64,000 nucleotides of DNA from Viscum album. Lineage: Eukaryota; Streptophyta; Magnoliopsida; Santalales; Viscaceae. The DNA is taken from the NCBI GenBank assembly GCA_963277665.1, contig OY728143.1:230073591-230137590 (forward strand), in the 5' to 3' direction. Below the pieces are notes generated by a model, which was given only the letters and a program-made list of their open reading frames with translations, made no database searches and was not told where the DNA came from. Numbering within the stretch: position 1 is the first letter of the stretch; each line of letters begins with the position of its first letter. Shown piece by piece: positions 25,086-38,368 of this stretch. Position numbers and translations under genes: made by a program.

Positions 25086-26384
25086 TTCCGCTTGTCAGGT
25101 CATGATGGATTATCAATTTGCAGGTGGGTCGAGGCACATAATTGATGACTACACATATGTGCTAGTGCATAAGAGGGATAACACCAGGGGTATTGTAATC
25201 TGTCCAGACAAAGGGAGATGAAAAGTGTGAATCACATGCCTGAAATTCGGAAAGAAATGATGGTGGTGTGTTTATGTAGGATAACTCTTGACCTTGTTTG
25301 AAAAAAAAAACATCCATATCGCATTAGCCTGAAATGGAAAAAAAAAACGAGGGTCGATTGTTGACTGTGTTTGAAACATAGGACCTGACTCGAAGTGTCA
25401 TCTAAAGTCATCTAGGGAGTTGGCCTATGATGGTAAGTGAGCCGATTCGGCACGGGCCCAAGTCGTTAAGGGGTACCTTCACACATGGAAGAGGATGAAG
25501 ATATGAATGAAGGAGATTCAAAGCACGAGGTGGAGTGATGGAATGTTTAAATGGATTCCAACACTCTTTAAATCATGCCATTGTAATCATGGTATGAGGA
25601 ATCTTATGCTTTTCACATAAGACATCTCTTATTTGGAACAAGAGGCATCCTATTATTGAATGATAGGGAATGATTAGTTTAAAATCAGGTAGAGAGGACA
25701 GTTAGCATCTTATGCTTGGGGCATAAGGCATCTCTTGTTTTGAACAAGAGTCATCCTATATTTTTCACATAGGGAGTACTACAGTTTATAGTCATGTTGA
25801 TATGACTATTGGAATCTTATGCTAGGCATATAAAGAATCTCTTGTTGGCAGAAAGATGCCTCCAATGTTTGGCATATAGGGTGTACTATAGTTTATAGTC
25901 AAGTAGATAAGAATATCATGAATAAGGTACCTAGAAATGGATGGTGTTGGGACTTACACAAGAGCGGCCCTCTCTGATTCAACCTGGCAAATGAGACATG
26001 TGATAGGGTTTTCAGGGGTTTCTTGAGGAATAGTTAACTCAATGTGCTTGGGGAATTGATGATGTGACTCTCAAATCACGACGTGGGAAACAAACCAAGA
26101 GTAATATGTCTACTCAAACTGTTTCATGGTGTGCATAGGAGTATCTCAAATCAAGGTATTCCATATGTCGAAGGTGGGTGCGCATAAGGGTGCAATGGAA
26201 AATGCCGACACCCCGACCCTAAAAGTTTGTAGTGCGACACTACATTTTTGATGGGGGTAAGTGATGGAAGTGAAGGGACCGACACTGATATGAAGTGGGT
26301 GTGTGGTGGTGCATCCCCCACAGTATGTATTGGTGGGCACAAAGGTAGGATCTTTGCAAAGGATAGGACTTCGCAAAGTAGCAT

Positions 26385-27030
26385 CGCGGAAAAATGGTGC
26401 TCACGGAGCATGGGGTCTCACGAAGAATCTTTGCAAAGGAAAGCTGCTCACAGAGCATGGACTCATGGATTATAGCGGCTCGCGGAGTGAAGCGGATCAA
26501 GGTGCAAAGGGGATCCTAGAGAAAAGTGTCTTGTAGAGAAAATCGTGTCGCGGAGATAAGCATCTCATGGAGAAAATACTCTTGTGGAGAAAAAGGCTCT
26601 AGCAGAGCAAAGCGTCTCGCGAAGCAAAGCCTCTCACGGAGAAAAGCCTCTCATGGAGCCCTTTGTGAAGGGCATCACTTCATGGTGCCCTTGAGCTCCA
26701 TGAAATGGGAGATCAGCCGCCCAAAGGGTGGTGTGACCATCTTTATGAAGGGGGATGAGCTGGGTATTTATAGGCGATGCAGGTCGGCAGAGCATGCCGC
26801 GAAGCACAAATGTGTGCCACGAAGCACAATTGTGTGTCGCGAACCAAATCGCCCACCGCAACTAGATGGTGTTCCCTCATGTTTCATGTAAGTGTGAAGT
26901 TGACTATCATCGAGGTTCGTGATGCTCATAGAGGCTCCTGTCATGTTCCCTCATGTTTTTCGTATCCGCAGAGCCGACCGTCATTGAGTTTCGTGGCGCT
27001 CGTGGAGGCTCTGATCATGTTCTCTTGCTT
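26385..27030. repeat. 17-19-bp and 75-bp short repeats, copy 2
   Basis: CTCACGGAG-type units to about 26660, GCGAAGCACAA units at 26790-26850, then longer units with CATGTTCCCTCATGTT and CGTGGCGCTCGTGGAGGCTC. The order is the same as in 12835-13460. Confidence 0.78.
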
Positions 27031-27229
27031 CGCAATCGAAGAGGGAGCTTCACGAATGGGATCTGCAAACTAGTCTTCTATCCCAAATTCAAATGTACAC
27101 AGCTCCTAATCCGTAACTTTGTTAAGGCTCTATGACCTATCAAATCGAAGCTTGTGAAATTGGATAATACATCGAATCATGTATGGAAGAATTTGGAAAA
27201 TTTTGTGGATGCGTTTTCCGAGTCCAACA

Positions 27230-30200
27230 ACAGTCCTCAAACTCTACCTAAGATAATGGATAAACCATGCAATCTCATGCCTTCCCAACCCATCATTCAT
27301 TTCCCTAAACCATAAAAATAACATAAAGAATGTACAAAGATAGAGGTTATCCTAAAGGAGGTGAAAATATATTTTAGTAGGAAACCTCAACAGTGAACCT
27401 ATTACCTACTCTCATAAGTTCGTGATCATACAATATGGGTAGCCCAGATTCATTGATAGAAATAAAAGTAAATCCATTTTTGAGTCTTATTTCCATGAAA
27501 TCGATCAAATATACCTACATAGGCCTACACTAAGGGGTCTCTAAGAATGATTTGATGACAATGAACCCCAAAAATAACAATGTGGAAGCCAAAACCATGG
27601 TCACCCAAACCAAACATCAAGAAATAACTCACATTCGGATGCTAGGAAACCTGATTACTCATTCCACTGTACTTATACCATAATGTATACAATCAATTTC
27701 ATGAGCCTCAATTTGAAACCTAATATATATATTATACTAGTCATTCCATGATCATTATTATGACATGTAACCCCATATATAAAATGTCATCTCCACTAAT
27801 TTCAACCGTATTTATTATCATATAGGGATCCTTGTTCCATCATTGAAATCCTAAAAAACTATCTGTACCTATATAATGGTCTATGTTTGACCGATTAAAC
27901 ATTGGGTTGGGACTGCTATGACAATCACCATAAATAATAGTCGATGAACACTATAACCAATATAATTAACCACGGATGCTGATCACAATGAATAAAACAT
28001 TTATCAATTGATAAGGACAACTAGGACAAGAACCCAAAACCATAAGTGATAACATTCCTGACCAACACAAACACCAGGGATGAGGACTATCATGACCAAC
28101 ACTCTAAACAATAATTAAGGGTCACAATGACCAACACGTCAACCATGTGCAAGGACCACCAAAAAAAAGATTTCATCTGAGTGGATAGTCATGTCTATTG
28201 TACTAAACCTCACATGTGGAGTTCCATATCTGATATCTTGAAGAAATTATTCAATCATCATTTCCATATATCTCTATGATGATATCCTAAAACATTAAAC
28301 CATGCACAAAAATGTAGAATCCCAACAAAATCACAACATTCACATGGTCCTAAACCAAGCCTCAGTAGAATACAAGAAAATCAAATCAAGGTCCATCCCA
28401 TTTCCCCAATCGCATCTTCAATATCATAGCACTGTTAGTACATACATCAACTCATGTCCAAAGGGAATAAGAAAAATCAACAATACTTAAAAACTCTGAA
28501 CTTCTTTTGGTCATCCTATCAATAGGTGACCCACATATCCCAATAAGTAAACACGTATACATAAGAATACCCATATATATCCTCATAACAATCACTCAAG
28601 ATGAAGAATCTAACATTAATCATATAGGATAGAACATATACAGATGTATCCCTAACTCAATCGATGGTAAAATTAAAAATCCCATGCCAACGCCCATCCC
28701 TATAGGTAGCACAATTCACAACCTAGTATCTAGATACTCAAATCATCACATTACATAAGGGTAGTAATCCTTTTATAGGTGATACCTCAAGACCAACCCA
28801 CTTCCAATTAATATTTTGTTATCCTATACTCCTAACATATCCACCACTTCAAATCACTTCTCATACATGATAACCGAGGACCTTCACATAAAAAAATGAG
28901 GACTTTGATGATCTCATACCTTGTCTTTTAGTAATTTTAATAAACAAAACCTATGTATCATCACATGTCTCACTTTCAAGAAATAACTAAAATCACATCC
29001 TAGAGAAAAAAACCACTAAAATAATGTTATCACACCCAAAAAACTTCTTAGAATTACTCAAAATGTCACATGGGATACAACATCATGTTGTGTGCTAAAA
29101 AAATATAAATAGAATCCTATAGTATAAAATTCCTAATCTCAGGTGAAACATCACTCAAAACACTCTATCGGATTCATAGAGGAAGAACGTGATGTTCACA
29201 CCTAGTACATGGTGTGTAATCAAAAAACTCTATCCATCCAAGGTTCTCCCACACGAACAGGGTCACCATGGGTCTAAATGTGAACTACAACAAGACTATA
29301 ACAAAAATAGGGTCTATCCATGTACTAATTACATTACCTGTCCATAACTAGGGGATAGAGATGTACTTCAACATGGCCATGTCCCTTGTTAATGGGGTTT
29401 CTACCTTATACTGTGGTAGAAAACCATGTACCACTAAATGTAGTATACCATAACTACATGGAATGTAGTCCCAAAATTCCATATGCCAAAGTACATGGGA
29501 ACATGGCCATGAACTATTATATGGAATGTACCCCCATCATCCTTGTCATGTAGTTCCAAAATTTAATCATCCATGAATGCTAGGAACATATGGAAAGAGT
29601 TCCTATAACCAAAAGTCGTGTAGTTGGGATTTCGTAATGGGGAACCTGTACAGACATTTTTAAAACCATGTCCCCCCATGATTATGAACATATAGAACAT
29701 CTTGGGGTTCATCATTATTATAATATAACTTAAAAACATGCAAAAATAGTTAATTAGTATTAGGGTATGATAATAATATATGGCTGACCTCACGTAGTAA
29801 ACAACAAAGCATGATGTCAAAATTTTCTCTTCCAATCCACTAGAACTTTATCCTGTACTGATCTCCACCATAGACAATGATCGACCACACATCATCCCCC
29901 TTATCATCTTTGCTTTTCTATTGCAACATGGAGAACCCTCTTCCACTTATCAATAATTTTGTTGGAATTTATAATGGGAGGGGTGTTATTAGTTATTTAA
30001 ATTTAATAATTAATTAAATAAATTCCATTTAATAGTTTTCCATAGTTTAGGAACCTGAGTTAGGTTTAAACATCATCTTAGAAAACACCCCATTCAAGAT
30101 TCAACTATATAATAATAATCTCAATCTCACACTCTATTCAAAATATAGCACCACCTGAACACGCATAAATAACTTAATATTTAATTAATAAAATATTATT

Positions 30201-33132
30201 TATTTATACAGTTCTCAAATGGATCAAAATTAAACTAAACTCTTATGCTATGATAAAAGAACAATTTTGGGACCAATATAGAGGTCAAGTAGTTTTTATA
30301 AGGAAAAATGATAGAATAATTTATATTGTTATGCATCTTGAATATTCAAAAACAAGAACTCATGTTTATAAATAAATTCAATACTAAAAAACAATGGGTT
30401 TTAAACCCTCCCCATCATAAAACATATCATCCCCAAGAAGTAGCAATTTTCTTTTAACCACACATCCCAACCCACCATGGTCATCAAATCAACTAAAATC
30501 ATATTTTTATACTTTAGTATGATAATATATTCCATTTTCATAACTCTATGTGCCTCATCACAGTTGGTGAGGTCTATCTAAGTGTATCCATGAGACCAAA
30601 GTTCAAAACTAGGTAGAGGCATAATTTTGGGTGGTACTGTAGCAGTACTATAGCAGGTACTATTCGATACTGTAGTAGCCTAAACTATTCACCTTGGGCC
30701 ATCGTTTTGGGCATGGAGTCTTTAAGGCCTTCGGGCCACCCAGGCCTTCGGGTCAGTATGGATTTTGGGCCACCTCAGGGAATTTGTGCCACCTCATGGA
30801 CTTCAGGGCCACCTAATTTGCAGTTGCAAAGACAGATTCTACAAGGAATTGCTCTAGAGGTGGAAAGAGTAGGGTCATTCACCATAACAGGGCTAAACAA
30901 GATTTGGAAGAATGAGAGGGTATCAAATTTTCCATCGGTACCACGCCTATGCACCTCTACACATGGAAATGCTATCAAAACAGTCATGTAAAGGTGGAGA
31001 GATGATCACGATGTAGATGCTCAGGAGGAGCATTTTCAAGTATTCATAGTCTGTATGATTTCGTTAAGACCTACGGTCATGTAATGTCTCCAAGAATACG
31101 GGAAAAGTAATTCCTAATCTAACTGGCCTTGTAAATATTCCCCCTCATCCCTTGAAAGGGGGGTTGTCAAAAAATCAATAAAAAAGAAGGCCTTCGGTCC
31201 ATTCAGTTGAAAAAAAACAAAAAAACCTATAAAATGTTAAGACAGTGTGTTCCACTATAAAAAACTACCAATATAGTGACTAACAACACCTATCCACCTA
31301 GAGACATTATGATATCATCTAGAAGTCACCACTAGGCTATTGGGGATCCTACCAAAAAACCCAACCCACAATAGAAGATTCTAGGCCCAAAAAATAAATT
31401 CTGTTAGAATCTCCTACCAACACTCATTGATGAAATTCCACTGACACAATCTTTTTTATTATCACTGAATCCTCCAACCTACCACTATAAAGGTCAAATT
31501 AATATGATTGATCTGATACTTACTTCTATACGATAATCCTTTTCAATTTCAGACTACCAAACACCATTTCCGTGAACCATTACAAAATCATATCCCAACC
31601 ATGGAACTAGACTTGGATATCACACACCAAATTGAGGGATAAAATGAGAAATAAATTACCACATTCTCTTGACATCCATGAACGACACTCATTATAATAA
31701 AAAACATATATCCCATAATGATGAAAAATAATTAAAAAATTAATAGATGGGTAACTACCTAAATATGGCTTTACATACACCAATCCATACACACATCCTC
31801 TAAGTTGGTTGTTGATCAATGAAGATTAAAAATTATTATAGCATGTTGTATAGTCTATTATCTCATAGTGTACTCAATATGATGCAAAATGGTGTGAATA
31901 ATCATATCTAGAGTGTGATTGTACTAAAAATTTGTCTATAAATACCACCAAAACCTCATCCATTATTATAATAGCACATTACTATTCTGATTTCCTCTTC
32001 TCACCATTCCCACATGCCTCTAATCACGACCACAATGCTACACAACCTACTGATGGATTTTTAATCCATAAAATAATCCAAATGTATGCTCCAATATTTC
32101 ACAATAGATAATTAAACATCATAGTGTTTCATCACACATTTTACCCCATAATATTTCCAATTCTTTAACACTATATGATCTTGTGTAACTCAAACAAAAA
32201 AACATCTCCATGTACAGTGAGTGACATATCATTCAACTCAACTCAAAGCCCCATCAAATGGTTATGCCTTCCTCACATTAATTTCTCAACCATTAATGAG
32301 TATCCTTTGTGATATAAAAAATAATGACTTCTAATTCCCATGACTATCAAAATAAAGTATATCCTCTATAAACCACTGTCAAAATTCCAAAGAATCTGTA
32401 TGTTCTTAAGTTATATAAAATAACACACAACATGGATGATATGTCTCACGGGTCACCCATGAAAACACATAGCAACATATTTCTAACCAGATTCATATCA
32501 TGAATGTAACTAATCTCACCAAACTATCCCTAAAATCCAAGTCTCATGTTAATTCAATATGTCCAACCCCCTAGTTCTATTTTAGATCATAGAAGGATAG
32601 AACTCACAAGAAATCATACATGCTTGAGAATCACTTCACATGACACACAAAATTAAAAAAAACATATCTCTTTGGTATCATATCCAAATCAAATCAGACC
32701 TCAAACCAATAACCCTCAACAATGGTGTCCACCCTTATTAATATTCATAACGTGAGACAGTTTCGTATAGGAATAAAATATGAAACAAATAAAAAAAATA
32801 TCCATGGGGGTATAATGTTTAGACACGTACACCAATCTCACACACTAGGTTCACTACACCCACTATACAGTAAGACTATATATGAATCCTCAACAATGAT
32901 AATGTCTCCATTGATATGCATAACATTCCATCAAAATAAATTTATAATCATAGAGAATAGTTGGAATATATCATGTAGATCCTATTTTCCAAGGATGATG
33001 CATTAGAGGTCTCATCCCTTTACAATCCATGATTCAAAATCAAATAACAACCCTATTACCAAAAGGTCAAGAGAAAAATATCCATAAATATTAATCAAAT
33101 CTAGAAAAATGTGTCTCCCCCAAGGAAAAATC
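27230..33132. other. AT-rich host sequence left of the triple-LTR element, no gene seen
   Basis: Mostly short frames with no recognised protein. Around 27900-28150 loose repeats of about 40 bp carry GACCACCATGACCAACAC and ATAAACCATGGGTGATGA-like text. Parts (27360-27450 and 28180-28310) resemble 62775-62860 and 63720-63830, so the host itself contains a diverged long direct repeat. At 29330-29580 blocks with ACATGGCCATG and CATGTAGTTCC recur. It may be a still older retroelement, but no LTR ends could be fixed. Confidence 0.55.
30610..31225. other. less AT-rich insert of unknown type (possible LTR remnant)
   Basis: The segment opens with GTACTGTAGCAGTACTATAG and closely spaced variants. It then has GGCCTTCGGGCCACC twice, and ends in a GAAAGGGGGG tract with AATCAATAAAAAAG that resembles a poly(A)-signal region. 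GGCCTTCGG recurs near the end (31186). Base composition differs from both flanks. The 94-codon frame at 30707-30991 matches nothing I know. I found no clear target duplication, so solo LTR is only a guess. Confidence 0.35.
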
Positions 33133-33137
33133 ATATA

Positions 33138-36100
33138 TATCAAGAACCAGCCCAGGTTGGACCCGAACTGATCACCCATGCCAATTCGTGATAAGGCCCA
33201 AATGATGGTCCTGATCCCCAAGGGAAGTCAACTAGTACCAGGCATCAAAATAATGAATTGGGTAATGATTTAGACAAAAAATTAAAGACAAATAAATGAA
33301 AGACCACTTAACAAACTAGACATTGGAATATAAATAATCTAAACAACAAAACATACCTAAAGTGACCTTGTGTGTCACCACAGAACCTAAAAGCATAGTC
33401 ACTCCAAGAGAGAGCCGAACAATAGGAACCTAAAACTGAAAAAATAGAGTAGTAGTGAGAACCAAGATGATCAATTGGAATGTTATGGATAAACAACTCC
33501 CTATTCCCATTCCATTACAAAACAAAAAACAAGAAAGTTTGATAATAAGGAATAATTATGTAATGTTTTTCATTCTTTCCAAATTCATGTAATAGAATTT
33601 AATTTTTAAGGAAAACATTTCTATTATACTAAATTTTCAAAAATAGGTTCCTAGTGTGAATTAACATGTCCAAATGAATGGAATGAAAATAAAATTGGAA
33701 TATGGTTTTCAAAAAAAAAATTACATCATGTATGAAACAACTGAAATGAAAATCACATCACAAGCACCATGGTAAATCACTATGAAAATTGTCTTAGCTG
33801 GGTTTCTAGGGTCCTCATACGCCAGTGAAGTGTGGCTTATAAAAAATTTCCATCAGCATTTTTGTGCACGAGCCACTGGGATGGGACTCCCTAACATCCG
33901 TGGTCCCTAATCATAACATATATTTTGTTATTTTTTTAACATCAATTATGGTTGACAAACTTGGGTGAACTGATTCTGAATCATCTAGCGTACAATTCAT
34001 ATTATACCCACCTAGGTACCCAGGGTTACCCACGTTCCCTATTTTAAATGGTGGAGATGTTTTTTATCAAGAAAAAATGTGTGAAAAAAACACATTCTTT
34101 ATCCAAAAACACATTTCACATCCCACCACTGATCTCCCTCTTTGAGCACAGTCCCCTTTTTATGTAACATATCATTTCAATTGCATATACACTAGGAACA
34201 TATCACAAATCACACATTAACACTTGCATCATATTTCTTGTACTATAGGGAATGCCTCAATAGGGGTTTTCTACTTTCTTACACTATTCACAATGTGTCA
34301 AAAGTGCCTCATTAATATTAAAAATAACATTAAAAATAATAAAACATTGTTTCAAAATATAATTGAGTTCCAAAATATTTTTAAAATAATATAAAATCAT
34401 AGCTTGAAATCATGTTTATAAAAATCAATCCTTTTTGGAAAGAAATTTACCCATTAAAATCATATTCATAAGAAAACCCCCGAATTACTTCGAACTAAAA
34501 AAATCATTGATTTTCTCCATTTTAAAATCTTATAAGAACCCACATTCAGTCATGTTCAACATTAACAACAAGTGTACACACAGATTTTTTGAGAAATACC
34601 TACCTCATACCCAATAATATTTTAGAAACCACATATAAAGATACATAATTTACTATTGATAAAGCAATAAAACATAATAAATTTTACAAAACATGGTTGA
34701 TAGAATCTATCAATATGAAACCGACATGTTGAAAACAAAGAAAAATATTAAAATCCAATGTTGAACCATTTCTAAAAATCATAACCATATCTCAAATCTT
34801 ATTTATAAAATACATAAATATAGAACATATTTCTAAAAAATTAATGGAAATTATGGAATTCAATTTATGGGTTAGTGATAAGGAACCTACCTCAAACATG
34901 CCACTCTTTGATGAAGACCACCCGAACCAACCTTTCTCACTACATGCACATGCATTTAAACACACACACACACACACACATACCCCTACCTACATTGAAT
35001 TTATTTCCCACACTATGAGAGAATACGTACAATGATGCCATGTATATATATATATGGGTGTGTGTGTGTCATACCCTATTCATGGCCATGTAGGAACTCT
35101 GGACACCCAAAGCCCAAATTCACAATAGCAAGGTCTAACACACTATAAAAATTAACCAAAAACTCAAAACATTGCGGCCAAGACCCATGCCTCCAACAAA
35201 AATTATTGAGAACTCAAACATCATAGAAACCCAAATAATAATAAAGCCTTAATGATGAAATAGAAGATATCTTACCAAAAACCCATGGAAAACCCCACTG
35301 ACATCATCAATTGTAGAAAGAATAATCAACAATTTGGCCAATGAAACCTAATCGCCATGAATCGAACAACAAAATCCCACAAAACGAATTACTATTCATC
35401 AAAACCCTATGCACAACCAAGAAAGATAGGAAAATCACCAATGTGATGGAGGAAATGGGATATAAGGACCACACATCAATGGATAGATGATTAATCATTA
35501 ATAAATTAGAAGAAAACAGGTGCAGAAAGAGGAACCATGAGAAGGAGTTGTGCACGCTACTGGGGTTTCAGTCAGGGGTGAATTGTTTTGTTGGGAGGCC
35601 AAGGACAGGGAGGGGATGGGCCATAGGGGGGTTCTAGCAGAGGGAGCTCATGAGGAGGGAGTTCATGACCATGAAGGGTGTTCTAGAGAGGATATCACCA
35701 TATAGGGAAAGGGGAGGGGGTGCTGGTGCGTCATGCTCTAAGAGGGGGAGAAAGGAGAAGATCCCCTTTGAGGGTTTAAAATAAAACGTAAAATAAATAA
35801 ATAAAAACATAATAATAATAATCATAATAATAATTATAATAATCAAATTAATAAACATAATAAAGATTATAAATTAATAATAATAATAATAATCTAATTC
35901 ATATTAATAATAAAAACATAATAATAATAATATTGTTATTATTATTATGGATCAATATTTTAATTTTTTAATTAAATATTTTTATTAATATTTTATTTTA
36001 TTTATAAATTAAAATTAAATTTTATTTTCAACCACAGGTTGACCAACATGGTTACCTAGGTGAAGCTGTATGGTTCCCAAACTCTGCTCTACCCGCGTTC

Positions 36101-36247
36101 CAAGATGATACTATTCCAAAAATTACCATTTCAATATAAAAACTCAAAAAATTAAAAATGGGACTCTTACTTCTAAAACAAAAAAATAAGACCAAGGATG
36201 AACAAAATAATTACAATAAAAGTGTAATTTCATTTTGGGATGTTACA
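33138..36247 (-). repeat. LTR1 (outermost, 3' in element sense)
   Basis: On the minus strand it starts TGTAACATCCC (right border 36247) and ends GGTTCTTGATA (left border 33138), where the last two bases should be CA. Homology with LTR2 and LTR3 stops at 33138, which fixes the end. It includes CA, TA and TG runs (34961-35069) and AAT-rich repeats (35809-35950) found at the same places in the other LTRs. Confidence 0.85.
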
Positions 36248-36257
36248 ATTCTCCCAA
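36248..36257 (-). promoter_or_regulatory. polypurine tract TTGGGAGAAT before LTR1
   Basis: On the minus strand TTGGGAGAAT runs directly into TGTAACATCCC. The plus-strand Tekay-like element has the same tract (TTGGGAGAA, 44546-44554) before its 3' LTR. The equivalent before LTR2 (50955 onward) is badly eroded. Confidence 0.8.
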
Positions 36258-38363
36258 CCATGACACTTTCTTCCCCTAGAAAGTCCCAAATGACTCATTT
36301 GATCAAAGAAAGGATCACAATGCAACAATTATGACAATAGTATATTGATCATTTAAGGACTGAAATCTAATAACTCACTTGATAACCGAAGGAATAATCA
36401 ATGATATACCAATACATGAACAACATAAATAAGAGGACTGATAGTGTGGAACCCTCTTCTCCAAACAACCCCACAACATGGAACACACCGACAACCCACA
36501 TAGAAATTACCAATTCTCAGTGGAACATCCAAAGAAATTCATCATGAAACCCATTACCCATCTAATTAAATACCATGATTGGGGTCTCGTGGAATATAAT
36601 CAAAGTATTTCTCCACTATGATAACATTGAAGAACACATTTCACATATATTCCTCTATTGATGGTCTCCCCACCATATTAGTAGTTTGGATAACATTGAC
36701 CCATCTGAATCAAAACCACTCATAAAACCAAACCCAATTCCTAAAACCTATGAGACTGGTGATGGGTCTCCCCATCATTTTAAGAACAAGATAACACACC
36801 AAGGTTGAACCTTCTAACATGAAACCACTAGCAAAAACAAACTCTCAATGAAAAAATGGGGGTCCCATTTAATGTAACCCAAAACGAACATTGATTTTCA
36901 ACTCATCACTCCCTCATGACATGAGATCCACCATTGAGTGACACCCAAATCCCAAAACCATTATAAGAAAGACTAACCAATCAAGAGTTTATATCTCGAG
37001 ACACATGCACGACAACTTTGGTAAAGAGGCCACCATGACCTTCAATGAAAACTTTTCCAAAACAAACAGCTAAGGGAAAAGAAAATTCAGCCAAAATTCT
37101 CTCTGATGGTCGAAGCAATAGATTTGATTCGCATTCCCCCACACCTAAGGAATATCTGATAGAAGGAAAAACATCACTACAAGATATATGGATGTATGTA
37201 TGATGTATTGAAGCTTTTTTTTCACCAAATGTAGGTATTAGCAACCTTCAACCAAGGATTCATCCTCCAGAAACATAGATTACAGAACTTTTCTAATGAC
37301 ACACCCTTAATAAGACTTCAAAGGAATTTGGAAAAAGGGTCTTAGAGTGCCAAAACTACAAAATTTGAAGAAACATGTGTCTGGGTTTTAGATTAAGAAA
37401 TAGGGGGTGAAGAGGGACTAACTCCAAGAACAAGTTCATCCAGTTCATACTCCTCACCGAATAGGGAACCATTCACGAGTACCATAAGAAACTAAATCAC
37501 ATTTTATCAAAGTCCACTCATTGTGACTCAACTAGCCAAAAGAAAAGGGAAAGTACCCATAACCAATAAAAATAAGTTCCTTTTAATAGATCCAAAACTA
37601 TTAACGCCCTCAAAATATATAGAGTTCCCAAATACTAGAAGACACACTCATCTTTCTCAAGTTGTACCACAACCGATATCAAACCTCAACCACCATAGGG
37701 AAAACAAACAGAACACAAAGAGGTCTCTACCCTAACACTCATTTCGGATTCTGGGAAAAGTAAAAAACCAAAAAAGTCTCTTTACAGGGTAGAGGATATT
37801 TCTGGGAGGCATACTCTAAATGTGAAACCTAAAACCAACTCATAGTGAATCTCAAAACCAGCCACCACATCCAATAATTAATCAAAAATCAACATGAACA
37901 TCTTTTCAAACTAGAAACACCAATTCCAAAACCAAGGATGACAGAATAAAAGAAAAAGAACAGAATGCAGTTCCCACATCAGAAATAATTTGAACACTTG
38001 AACCAACATAAAAATCCAATGTCAATTCATTTAATTTTGGGAAAAAATCATTCCAACACACCCACATATCATTACATGCCTTTTGAAAAAAAACAAGACT
38101 TATAACCCAAGCACCCACCATCAATATTCCAAGAAGTCTCGCATGTATACACATTCCCATGAAAAATCGACACCCCCTCACACATACCAACTCTATATCC
38201 TCTATTCAAATATATGATATTAATAAGAATACCAAAGTTCAAACAAATCAATTCTATATTCTAATTTCCAAGAGGCATGAATTTCACATTTAATGAGAAT
38301 TTAAAAAACCCAAAACCATTTTCTAAATTCTCTTTTGATTTAATATTTATAAAAGATTTCAAT
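36258..38363. other. internal region copy 1 of the triple-LTR element, part 1
   Basis: Non-coding by inspection. It corresponds to 50955-52825 and continues after the nested element at 47271-47854. Short frames (for example 37906-38190 minus) match nothing known. It has scattered CACTCACCAAACC and GATGGTCTCCCCACCAT-like blocks shared with the second copy. Confidence 0.7.
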
Positions 38364-38368
38364 GTTAC

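Larger units (their letters stand above)
9319..27229 (-). mobile_element. giant non-coding LTR element (LARD-like) built of tandem repeats
   Basis: Two direct repeats more than 4.3 kb long, with a constant offset of about 13.57 kb, end on the right at 13656 and 27229. Both ends read TGTTGG on the minus strand, a common plant LTR start. Homology stops abruptly one base later. Just outside the inner copy lies a purine tract on the minus strand (TTAGGGGGGGATT, 13657-13669), as expected for a PPT upstream of a 3' LTR. The interior (13670 to about 22.6 kb) has no gag or pol, only minisatellite arrays and degraded text. I could not find a PBS. The left end is hidden by the Tekay-like insertion at 9318 and the window edge, so the element is at least 17.9 kb. 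Confidence 0.6.
22903..27229 (-). repeat. 5' LTR of the giant element (inner border not placed)
   Basis: Collinear with 9319-13656. The right border reads TGTTGGACTCGGAAAACG on the minus strand. The demonstrable homology starts near 22903 only because the other copy is cut there by the Tekay-like insertion, so the true inner border lies further left. Outside the right border the sequence turns abruptly AT-rich; the first five bases, ACAGT (27230-27234), are the candidate target copy. Confidence 0.62.

Noticed and set aside
30707..30991. 94-codon frame as a gene
   Set aside because: No recognisable domain and no supporting splice or promoter context; it lies inside a probable repeat remnant.
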